Source: CAYWNK01 sp047639615
Lineage (GTDB): Bacteria; Planctomycetota; UBA1135; GCA-002686595
Assembly: GCA_047639615.1 (NCBI GenBank)
Contig: JBLIOL010000134.1
Span: forward strand, 1 to 13,536
Direction of reading: 5' to 3'
DNA length: 13,536 nt
Part shown: positions 1 to 6,737 of the stretch, piece by piece
How the letters are laid out: the number at the start of each line of letters is the position of its first letter
How positions within the stretch are numbered: the stretch's first letter is position 1
The notes under the pieces: generated by a model
What the model was told of the DNA's origin: nothing
Database searches by the model: none
Seen by the model: only the letters and a program-made list of their open reading frames with translations
Position numbers and translations under genes: made by a program

Positions 1-2
1 AC

Positions 3-644
3 GGGCTCGCCGGTTACCCGCCGGACTTGGACTTGGCCGAGGCCTTGGTAATCGCGGCCCTAGATAGCGGCAAACTGCGCGACGTGAACCGCGAGTTGCT
101 GACCGCCTTCTCCCACGGCTACGCCAACCGCAGCGGTAGCGCCTTTCCCGGCGTGACCCTCTACGATGCCTGGGCCTCGGGCCAAGAAATCGAGATGCCG
201 GATGTGGAATGCCTGGGGATCGTGCACGACCTCAAGGACGACTGGAAACGCTGGGTCGCCCCTGTCAGTGAGCGCAAGCAAGGCAGCCTCTACGAGCTGA
301 TCGGCGAGGAGTTCTCCAAAGCACGTCGCTATCGCGGTCTGCGCACGGCAATCGGGCGCACCTGGCTCAACGGCAACGCCGTGCTGCGCGATGGCTACGA
401 GAGCAGCCTGCTCAACTTCCACTCGCTCTGGGACAAGCACGAAGGAGTCCCCGCGCCGGTGCTCAAGGAGCTCCCCAAGGTTGGTAGCTGGGAGCGCTGG
501 CTCAAGTCCTGGAGCGGCAGGGTTCGGCGCAGCAAGAAATTGCGCGAGGCCGGTGAGAACCGGCGCCAGTGGCTCGTCTACGATGCGGACCGCGTGCGCC
601 GTACTCTGGTAGGCGTGATGATCGAATACGGCGCGATCAAGTAG
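3..644 (+). CDS. Unrecognised protein, C-terminal part (5' end outside window)
   Basis: The reading frame is open from the first in-frame codon of the window (position 3) to a TAG at 642-644, so 213 residues of a longer protein are visible. A TTG at 27 could be a start, but it has no ribosome binding site and the frame stays open before it, so I treat the gene as cut by the edge. The visible part is soluble-looking, with no membrane segment or signal peptide. It is rich in Trp and in charged residues, with a basic stretch (SGRVRRSKKLREAGENRR) near the end. I recognise no family and see no catalytic motif. The gene converges on the flavoprotein gene, with only 8 bp between the two stop codons. 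Third-position GC bias supports real coding. Confidence 0.7.
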   Translation, partial: GLAGYPPDLDLAEALVIAALDSGKLRDVNRELLTAFSHGYANRSGSAFPGVTLYDAWASGQEIEMPDVECLGIVHDLKDDWKRWVAPVSERKQGSLYELIGEEFSKARRYRGLRTAIGRTWLNGNAVLRDGYESSLLNFHSLWDKHEGVPAPVLKELPKVGSWERWLKSWSGRVRRSKKLREAGENRRQWLVYDADRVRRTLVGVMIEYGAIK

Positions 645-655
645 GCCAAGGCCTA
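642..655. repeat. Perfect palindrome joining two convergent stop codons
   Basis: TAGGCC-AA-GGCCTA is a perfect inverted repeat. Its left end is the TAG stop of the + strand gene and its right end (CTA) is the TAG stop of the - strand gene. The stem is short and the loop very tight, and no T-run follows on either strand. It may be a weak bidirectional terminator or chance. Confidence 0.4.
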
Positions 656-1933
656 TTCGGAGAGCACGTGCCTTGCGGCCAACTCGGCGGCGGCGAAGGC
701 TGCCTGGAAGTTGAGCCCGCCGATGGGTCCGTCCAGGTCTAAGAGCTCGCCGAATACGTACAGGCCAGGCAAGCCGTTGACCGCCATGCTGCGCGGATTC
801 ACTGCGCGCAGGTCGAGGCCGCCGGCCGTGACCTCGGCCGCATCGAAACCGCGCGTGCCGTCCACGGGCACCAGGAGTCCCTTGAGGGTTTCCAGGAGGC
901 TGTGGCGCTGGGCCTTCGAGAGACCTTGCACGCCCGGATCTGCTTCGGGCAAGCCAGCCTCTCCGGCCACGGCCGCGAGCAAGCGCCTGGGCAGCGGCTC
1001 AGGCAAGAGGTCGCGCAGTACTCGTCCGAGTCTCGGGCGCCGTGGAGCTTGGGCTGCAGCTAACAGCACCTCGCGCAACTCTTCGCGGCTGTGCTCAGGC
1101 ACCAGGTCAAGTCGCACGCGCCAACCGGACTCCCCCGCCGCCGCCGCACGCGCCACGTGTGCCGAGACGTCCATGGCCCCCGGACCCGAAAGCCCCAGAT
1201 GGGTGAAGACGATGGGACGCTCCCGGCGCGCCACGATCTTGCCAGCGGGGTCTAGTAGCTGCACCTCGCCCTCCTGCAGGGAAATGCCGGTCAGCTCCCG
1301 GGCCCACTCCGCGGGACTGGTCAGGGGCACCAGGGCGGGCAGGGGCTGCAGCACTTTAAGGTCGAGCTCCTCCAGCCAGCGGTAGCCGTCACCGGTGGTG
1401 CCTGTCAGGGGGAAGCTCAGACCTCCCGGGCACAGCATGAGTTGGCGCGTCTGCACTTGCCGCCCGGCGTCCAGGTGCACCGTCCAGCCTTCGGGGTTCT
1501 GACCAAGTGTTTGTACCGGCGCCTGGCAAGCGATCGTCGCGCCGGCCTCTCGTGCCTCGCGCTCGAGGGCATCACGCACATCCTTAGCGCGTTGACTTGC
1601 CGGAAAGACCTTTTCAAGAGGTGCTGTCACGCTGGGGACGCCCCAACTATCGAAGCATTCGCGTACCTCCGCCGGCGGAAGCGCTTCAAAGGCCGTACGG
1701 ATGAAGCGTCCCTGCCGCGTACCAAAAAGCGCGGCCGCATCCGCCGGCCCCAGGGTCGTTGTCAGGTTGCAGCGACTGCCTCCGCTGGCCAGCACCTTGG
1801 TGCCCGTGCGCGTGGTCTTCTCCAGCAGCAAGACTTGGCGCCCGCCGCGTGCCAGAGTGCCGGCGGCCCACAGGCCCGCAGCACCGGCGCCCACGATCAC
1901 AATCTCGGCGCTGTCCGAAAGTTCTTGGCTCAT
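653..1933 (-). CDS. BaiN/YhiN (HI0933) family NAD(P)/FAD-dependent oxidoreductase
   Basis: A 426-residue flavoprotein of the HI0933/YhiN/BaiN family, usual length about 400. The N-terminus has the FAD-binding Rossmann motif (IVIVGAGAAGLWAAGTLA), followed by the family signature GTKVLASGGSRCNLTT. In the middle are RFIRTAFEALP, FPASQRAKDV and CPGGLSFPLTGTTGDGY, then FTHLGLSGPGAMDVS. The C-terminus has the second FAD contact, VFGELLDLDGPIGGLNFQAAF. The Cys often seen in the DGPCGG part of that motif is Ile here. An upstream TTG at 1969 would add 12 residues, but I chose the ATG at 1933: it lies 8 bp after the dus stop codon, with GGAGG 12 nt upstream inside the end of dus. It is the last gene of the minus-strand cluster. 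BaiN has been linked to bile-acid reduction in gut bacteria, but the physiological substrate of most family members is unknown, so I give no substrate. Probably cytoplasmic. Confidence 0.9.
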   Translation of the reverse strand: MSQELSDSAEIVIVGAGAAGLWAAGTLARGGRQVLLLEKTTRTGTKVLASGGSRCNLTTTLGPADAAALFGTRQGRFIRTAFEALPPAEVRECFDSWGVPSVTAPLEKVFPASQRAKDVRDALEREAREAGATIACQAPVQTLGQNPEGWTVHLDAGRQVQTRQLMLCPGGLSFPLTGTTGDGYRWLEELDLKVLQPLPALVPLTSPAEWARELTGISLQEGEVQLLDPAGKIVARRERPIVFTHLGLSGPGAMDVSAHVARAAAAGESGWRVRLDLVPEHSREELREVLLAAAQAPRRPRLGRVLRDLLPEPLPRRLLAAVAGEAGLPEADPGVQGLSKAQRHSLLETLKGLLVPVDGTRGFDAAEVTAGGLDLRAVNPRSMAVNGLPGLYVFGELLDLDGPIGGLNFQAAFAAAELAARHVLSE

Positions 1934-1941
1934 GGACCTGC

Positions 1942-3171
1942 TCAGCCTCCGGAGAGGCTGCGCTCCCAAGCTTCAATCTCCGCCAGGCTGTTGGGTCCCT
2001 TGGGCGGCGTATCGTCTTCGGGGTCGTCCAAGTAGCCCTCGGGCAAACGCACGCGCTGTACCTTGTTGCCCTTGCAGCGTCCGGTGCGCAGTGCGTGCTC
2101 GGGGAACTCCAAACCCGGGTCCAAGAGCTGCAACCCCGCGCGCAGATCCTCCATGGTCTTGATGCGCATGAGCTGCGGACGCACGGCTGCGGTGCCGCGG
2201 AAGCCCTTGGTGTACCAGCCGGTCCACTTGCGCATTTGGCGCATGCCCATGCTCTCGCCGAAGAGGTCGACCAGTCGCTGGGCGTGGTCCTCAATGATCA
2301 GCATGATCTGGCCTAGGTTCGGCGGCAGGTCGGGCTCCTTACCCGCGAAGACCTGGGCCAACTCGCGGAAGAGCCAGGGGCGACCCAGGCAGCCGCGACC
2401 AACGATGACTCCATCGCAGCCGGTCTCGCGCATCATGCGCAGGGCGTCCCAGCACTCCCAGATGTCGCCGTTGCCAAGCACGGGCACGCTCAGGCTGGCC
2501 TTTAGCTCGCCGATGGCGCTCCAGTCGGCTTGGCCCGAATACAGCTCCGCTGCCGTGCGCGCGTGCAGGCCCACCGCAGCCGCGCCCTCTTCCTGGGCGA
2601 CGCGTCCCGCGCGCATAAAGGTAAGCAGGTCCTGATCGATGCCCTTGCGCATCTTGACCGTGACCGGAACGCTGCCGGCATTCTTGACCATGGCCGCCAC
2701 CAGGCGCGCCATCAGCCGCGGCTTGGCCGGAATCGCGCTGCCGCCACCGGTCTTGGTGACCTTGGGCACAGGGCAGCCGAGATTAATATCCAAGTGGTCC
2801 ACGCCCTGATCCACCAGAACGCGAACCATCTCGCCCAGGTCCTTGGGGTCGGAGCCGTAGACCTGCACCGAGCGTGGCTTCTCATCCGGGTGGCTCGCGG
2901 CCAGGAGCGCCGTCAAGCGATTGCCCATGAGGAAACCGCGTGAGGTGATCATCTCGGACACAAAGAAGCCCGCGCCGAAGTCGCGGCACAGACTGCGATA
3001 GGCCAGGTTTGTGACGCCCGCCATGGGCGCTAGCACCACCGGCGAGTCCACCTGCAAGCCGCCGATGCGCAGGGGCGCAAACTCCCCCTGCGCCGCTACC
3101 GGCACCTCGCTATTGATCGGGCTGACGCAGCGCGCGGCTGGGCCTGTGGGCTCGGGCAACTCCTGGCTCAC
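1942..3171 (-). CDS. dus: tRNA-dihydrouridine synthase (DusB/NifR3-like)
   Basis: A 409-residue FMN enzyme that reduces uridine to dihydrouridine in tRNA. Visible in order: FMN-barrel start VVLAPMAGVTNLAYR (residues 46-59), SEMITSRGF, VQVYGSDP, the catalytic-loop motif LDINLGCPVPKVTKTGGGSA with catalytic Cys133, VTVKMRKG (Lys173), GLHARTAAELYSG (His203), GNGDI, and GRGCLGRPWLF. The C-terminal helical domain has MGMRQMRKWTGWYTKGF and typical tRNA-binding basic residues. The overall pattern is closest to DusB. The start is a GTG that overlaps the TGA of the upstream amidohydrolase-like gene (GTGA), indicating translational coupling. This start gives about 30 residues before the barrel, more than usual, and no good Shine-Dalgarno is visible, so a slightly later start is possible. 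The stop lies 8 bp before the flavoprotein gene. Confidence 0.93.
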   Translation of the reverse strand: MSQELPEPTGPAARCVSPINSEVPVAAQGEFAPLRIGGLQVDSPVVLAPMAGVTNLAYRSLCRDFGAGFFVSEMITSRGFLMGNRLTALLAASHPDEKPRSVQVYGSDPKDLGEMVRVLVDQGVDHLDINLGCPVPKVTKTGGGSAIPAKPRLMARLVAAMVKNAGSVPVTVKMRKGIDQDLLTFMRAGRVAQEEGAAAVGLHARTAAELYSGQADWSAIGELKASLSVPVLGNGDIWECWDALRMMRETGCDGVIVGRGCLGRPWLFRELAQVFAGKEPDLPPNLGQIMLIIEDHAQRLVDLFGESMGMRQMRKWTGWYTKGFRGTAAVRPQLMRIKTMEDLRAGLQLLDPGLEFPEHALRTGRCKGNKVQRVRLPEGYLDDPEDDTPPKGPNSLAEIEAWERSLSGG

Positions 3172-5261
3172 TTGTCGTCGTCTTGCGCGCCGGTTTCCAC
3201 GGGGTCTTCCACTGGGTCTTCCGCGTGTATGTAGACCCGTGACGGGTCGATCCCTAGGCCGGGCCCGCCGAAGGCATTGAACTCCAACATGCGCAGTTCC
3301 ACCACATCAGTGCCGCGCTGACGGGCCGCATAGATCGGCTGTCCCTTGGCGTCCATGCTGAAGGCCAGGGATCCGCGACTGGTCTGTACCTGAAGCAGGT
3401 TGTCCTCAGTTCGGCGCCGCAGGGTCCAACGATCGGTCGCGCCCTCTAGTTTGCTACCTTCCAAACTGATGGCGTAGCTGACGCCCTCGGGGAAGTGCCG
3501 CGCCACGATCATGGCGTCGAGCACCAGGGAAGCATCTAGCATCGCGATCGGATCCGGCGCCGAGTCGTTGCTGATGAAGAAGTCGTGCATGCGCCGCTCC
3601 ACATTCATGATGCGTGACTGACCTAGCACGCGGCCGCGCACGGTCACGCTACGATCGCCGGCGAGCAGTTCGTCGGGGGTGCCCTCTTGAACCGTCTTCG
3701 GGTCAGGTGCATCCCAACCATCGCTGCGTTCCACCAGGTGCACGTCGAAGCTCTCAAGGAGTCCGTCGCGTACCACCTGCTCGATGCGCATCTCGCTGGG
3801 GATGGCGTGCACGTTGCCGGGATAGCGTATGCGCGTGGCGTAGAGCAGGCTGCCGTCCAGCTGGCGCAGCACCGTGAAGTGCTCAGCGGACTGGCGCTGG
3901 TTGAGTGCCCAAGTTTCGGCACGGCCGGAGATTAGCAGAGCCCCATCGGGCACATCCGGTGCAGGCACAAAGAGCGGCGCCGCTGCGACAGCGCGCACAT
4001 CGGCTTGCAGCTTCTTGAGCACCTCGAGCCGCGCCTGCAAGTCCGGTCGCTCGAGCACGCGCCCGCGCACGATGACCAGCTCCGGGTCGCGCAAGGCCGT
4101 CAGACTGACCGTCGGATCGCTACCGAGCACCACCAAGTCGGCACGCATGCCCTTGGCGATCTTTCCGTAGAGCTTCCCGTGGCCGAAGACTTCCGCTGCC
4201 CCGGCCGTGGCTAGGCGCAGAACCTCCGCGGGCTCGATGCCGGCCAGTACGAGTTGATCCAGCTCATCCACAAGCGCAGGGCCAGGCATGCGCCAGGAGT
4301 TGGGCGCGGCGCTGCCGGGTAGCAGTACAACGCCGGCCTCCCATAGGTCAAAGACCAAGCTGCGTTGCAGCTCGAGGGCCTGCTCGAGCTCCTTGCGCGC
4401 TTCTGCGTTCAGTGCCTCACGCCAGGAGAGAAGCTCCTGCATCCAGCGGCTCTCGTAGGTCGGTGCCAAGAGGTCGAGTGCACCGGGGCGCTCCTCCCGC
4501 TCGGTCAGGATGCGGGAGTAGACACCGAGCATCGGCACGAACGCTGTTTGACCAGCGGTCATGAGGGCCACGGCCGGATCCAGGTCTGCGCGTGTGAGCG
4601 TGTTCCAATTGCTGCCCTTGGGGAGCAGGGACTCGAGGCCGAGGAAACCTGCCTGCCCGAGGCTGATTGCTTCCTCTAGGGAGATGGCCGCGGGCAGCGG
4701 GCCCCAGAGCGGCAGGCCCCTGGCTTGGGCGTAGACCAGGGTTGCGCGGTAGACGTCCGCAGGCAGGGTCTCCAGCACGGAGAGGAAGTCGAGCTCGAGC
4801 TCGTTCTTATCCATCACATCCAGCAAGAGGTCGAGCTTGCCAGGGACGATCGCCGGGGAGTCGAGCACGATTGCGTCCACGCTGACGCCCTTGGAGCCGT
4901 CGAGGACCTTGCCGCAGGTGAGCAGGCTCGGGCCCGGCATGCGGTCGCGCAGCCCCGGGAGTTGGGCTTCGAGGATGATCCCCAGGTCGTTGCCCACATC
5001 CCGCACGGTGGTTACGCCCGCCGATACATAGAGAGAGTCATGCTCTCCATCGAAGTTGATCATTCCATCCACCAGGCCGGGGATCACATGCAACCCTCCG
5101 AGATCGATGACCTCGGATCCGGCGGGAATCTCTAGGTCGGGGCCAACGGCCTGAATCACGGCACCATCCAGCAGGATAGTGGCCTGAATCGGGGCGGCTC
5201 CGGGAACGAGGGAATGGACAATGCCCCCTACGAGGGCAACCAGGTCAGCGAGGTGGATCAT
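3168..5261 (-). CDS. Amidohydrolase-like protein, metal ligands apparently lost, with C-terminal extension
   Basis: A 697-residue protein. Residues 1-430 resemble the imidazolonepropionase-like amidohydrolase superfamily: an N-terminal composite strand domain, IDLGGLHVIPGLVD (52-65), SAGVTTVRDVGN (80-91), and the closing segment GKIAKGMRADLVVLGSDP (366-383). The residues that should bind the metals are different. The HxH after PGLVD reads GMIN (Met67, Asn69). The usual Lys strand reads LDFLSV (Ser161). The first later His position reads PLWGP (Trp186). EH reads ES (210-211). GTD reads GSA (316-318). Residues from about 435 onward form a strand-rich extension I do not recognise, ending in an acidic tail with a repeated EDPV. 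There is no signal peptide, so it is probably cytoplasmic. It is the first gene of the minus-strand cluster, overlaps dus by 4 bp, and has no clear Shine-Dalgarno. Superfamily assignment is fairly sure; an active hydrolase is unlikely. Possible roles are binding or scaffolding. Confidence 0.75.
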   Translation of the reverse strand: MIHLADLVALVGGIVHSLVPGAAPIQATILLDGAVIQAVGPDLEIPAGSEVIDLGGLHVIPGLVDGMINFDGEHDSLYVSAGVTTVRDVGNDLGIILEAQLPGLRDRMPGPSLLTCGKVLDGSKGVSVDAIVLDSPAIVPGKLDLLLDVMDKNELELDFLSVLETLPADVYRATLVYAQARGLPLWGPLPAAISLEEAISLGQAGFLGLESLLPKGSNWNTLTRADLDPAVALMTAGQTAFVPMLGVYSRILTEREERPGALDLLAPTYESRWMQELLSWREALNAEARKELEQALELQRSLVFDLWEAGVVLLPGSAAPNSWRMPGPALVDELDQLVLAGIEPAEVLRLATAGAAEVFGHGKLYGKIAKGMRADLVVLGSDPTVSLTALRDPELVIVRGRVLERPDLQARLEVLKKLQADVRAVAAAPLFVPAPDVPDGALLISGRAETWALNQRQSAEHFTVLRQLDGSLLYATRIRYPGNVHAIPSEMRIEQVVRDGLLESFDVHLVERSDGWDAPDPKTVQEGTPDELLAGDRSVTVRGRVLGQSRIMNVERRMHDFFISNDSAPDPIAMLDASLVLDAMIVARHFPEGVSYAISLEGSKLEGATDRWTLRRRTEDNLLQVQTSRGSLAFSMDAKGQPIYAARQRGTDVVELRMLEFNAFGGPGLGIDPSRVYIHAEDPVEDPVETGAQDDDK

Positions 5262-5368
5262 GCGGTGCGTCAGGTGGCGGGACGGTGCTGCTGCGTAGGT
5301 TGGGACTAGTTTGCTCTGGCTGCAAGCGCGAGGACCCCTCGCGGCGATCAGACGCTAACCTGCGGTCC
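5262..5368. promoter_or_regulatory. Divergent intergenic region
   Basis: These 107 bp separate the minus-strand cluster from the divergent RlmI-type gene, so promoters for both must lie here or inside the coding ends. I see no convincing -35/-10 pair on either strand. The best + strand candidate is a weak TAACCT (5356-5361) only 7 nt before the ATG. Confidence 0.35.
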
Positions 5369-6559
5369 ATGGAACTCCCCTCAGTGGTACTAGACACGGA
5401 CCGGCTGCCGCTCGGCCCTTGGATTTATGCTCGACAGGTGCGCGACGCCAGGGGGGCCCCGGATGGCTCCCTGGTGGAGGTCCTGGACGACTCGGGACGC
5501 TTTGTGGGCCATGCCCTGCACAATGGCAAGTCCGATATCCGCCTGCGTATGCTCTCCCGGGGCAAACGCCACGCCCTGGACAAGCCCGATGCTTTCCTGC
5601 GCGAGAAGCTCTCGGCGGCCTCGCGCGTGCGGCGCAAGACCCTGCGCCTGCCAGAGGTGAGCAACGCCTGGCGCCTGTGCCACGGTGAAGGCGACGACCT
5701 ATCCGGCCTGATCGTGGACCGCTATGCGGACGTCTTCGTGGCCGAGTACCACAGTCTGGCCTTCTGGAACCTGCGCGGGGACGTGGAGAAGGCTCTCTAC
5801 GCCCTGGATAAGGACGCCAGCGTGGTCCACCGGGTGCCCGCAGGCGCCTTCCGGGCTGAGGGTTTCCCCATGGCCCACCCCGATGACGAGCCCGGTTTGT
5901 TGGAGGGTGGCGACGATAAGGAGCGTTGGATCACCGAACACGGGATTGATTTTCCCATCAATCCGGGACGCGGACACAAGACAGGTTGGTTCTGCGACCA
6001 GCGCGACAACCGTCAACGGGTGGCATCATTTGCCGCAGGCCGGGACGTGCTCGACCTGTGCTGCAACGCCGGAGGCTTCGCCTTGGCCTGCGCCAAGGCC
6101 GGGGCGCGTTCGGTGACCGCCGTCGACCTAGACGAGGTCGTCCTGGAGCGCGCCAGCCGGGCAGGTGCCCGCGCCGGGCTGGATGTGGACTTCCGCCACG
6201 AAGACGCTTTCGATGCTCTGCGAAGCAGTGTTTCAGAGCCGAAAAGCCCGCAACTGATCGTTCTGGACCCCCACAAGCTGATCTCGGGCAAGCGCCAACT
6301 CGAAACGGGCCGTATCAAGTACCTGGATTTCAACACCCTGGCACTGCAGGCCGCAGCCCCCGGGGGCCTCGTAGCCACCTTCTCCTGCTCAGGAGCCCTG
6401 GATCTACCGGCCTTCCTTGGGGTCATCTTTCAGTCTGCCCGCCGTGCGGAGCGTGACATACGTCTTCTTGAGCTCATGGGTGCGGCACCGGACCACCCCC
6501 AGAGGCCGGAGTTTCCGCGCTCGCGCTACCTCAAAGGTGCGCTGATCGCAGTGGACTAA
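5369..6559 (+). CDS. rlmI: RlmI-type 23S rRNA (cytosine-C5) methyltransferase
   Basis: A 396-residue class I SAM-dependent methyltransferase of the RlmI (YccW) group, which makes m5C in 23S rRNA, at C1962 in E. coli. It matches the family length. Residues 1-75 fit the N-terminal PUA domain (LPLGPWIYARQV). Next come the family motif GEGDDLSGLIVDRY (106-119) and KTGWFCDQRDNR (204-215). SAM motif I is LDLCCNAGGFAL (228-239) and motif II is AVDLDEVVLERA. Motif IV is LDPHKL (299-304), where relatives usually have DPPKF. Motif VI is TFSCSG, with the likely catalytic Cys340. I chose the ATG at 5369, which puts the PUA domain at the normal distance. The open frame reaches back to 5285 but the extra residues do not look like the family. 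Specificity for C1962 is inferred from homology. Confidence 0.9.
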   Translation: MELPSVVLDTDRLPLGPWIYARQVRDARGAPDGSLVEVLDDSGRFVGHALHNGKSDIRLRMLSRGKRHALDKPDAFLREKLSAASRVRRKTLRLPEVSNAWRLCHGEGDDLSGLIVDRYADVFVAEYHSLAFWNLRGDVEKALYALDKDASVVHRVPAGAFRAEGFPMAHPDDEPGLLEGGDDKERWITEHGIDFPINPGRGHKTGWFCDQRDNRQRVASFAAGRDVLDLCCNAGGFALACAKAGARSVTAVDLDEVVLERASRAGARAGLDVDFRHEDAFDALRSSVSEPKSPQLIVLDPHKLISGKRQLETGRIKYLDFNTLALQAAAPGGLVATFSCSGALDLPAFLGVIFQSARRAERDIRLLELMGAAPDHPQRPEFPRSRYLKGALIAVD

Positions 6560-6575
6560 GAACGGTACTCCTTGC

Positions 6576-6600
6576 GAATCCACGGGGCAGCGGTGGATTC
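6576..6600 (+). terminator. Hairpin shortly after the RlmI-type gene
   Basis: GAATCCAC (6576-6583) pairs perfectly with GTGGATTC (6593-6600) across a 9-nt loop, 16 nt after the stop codon. No T-run follows. It may contribute to 3'-end formation together with the larger hairpin downstream. Confidence 0.4.
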
Positions 6601-6628
6601 CCTGGGACTTCCCGTACAGAATAACGAA

Positions 6629-6673
6629 GGAGCGCCTCCGCGGCGGGATCGCCGATCCCCGCGGGGGCGCTCC
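6629..6673 (+). terminator. Long GC-rich hairpin, likely terminator of the RlmI-type gene
   Basis: The arms GGAGCGCC (6629-6636) and GGCGCTCC (6666-6673) start a stem of about 20 bp that continues with one G-U pair and a small bulge to GGGATC-GCC-GATCCC at the tip. The tract after it (CTTGCCCACGATTTT) has only a late, weak T-run. It separates the RlmI-type gene from the GreA-like gene, so the latter probably has its own promoter between 6674 and 6737, where I see no clear consensus. Confidence 0.6.
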
Positions 6674-6737
6674 CTTGCCCACGATTTTCCGGATCTTTGG
6701 GCATGGCAATAGCCCTACGGAAACTGCGCAACGACAC

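Noticed and set aside
1934..1969. TTG start that would make the flavoprotein gene overlap dus
   Set aside because: The ATG at 1933 has GGAGG upstream and places the FAD motif at the normal distance from the N-terminus.
1916..3171. Both dus and the flavoprotein begin with MSQEL, suggesting duplicated 5' ends
   Set aside because: The codons differ and similarity stops after five residues, so it is probably coincidence.
6675..6737. TTG start for the GreA-like gene, 63 nt upstream of the chosen ATG
   Set aside because: It begins 2 nt after the arm of a strong hairpin, has no ribosome binding site, and the added residues do not look like part of the domain. The ATG at 6738 is preferred.
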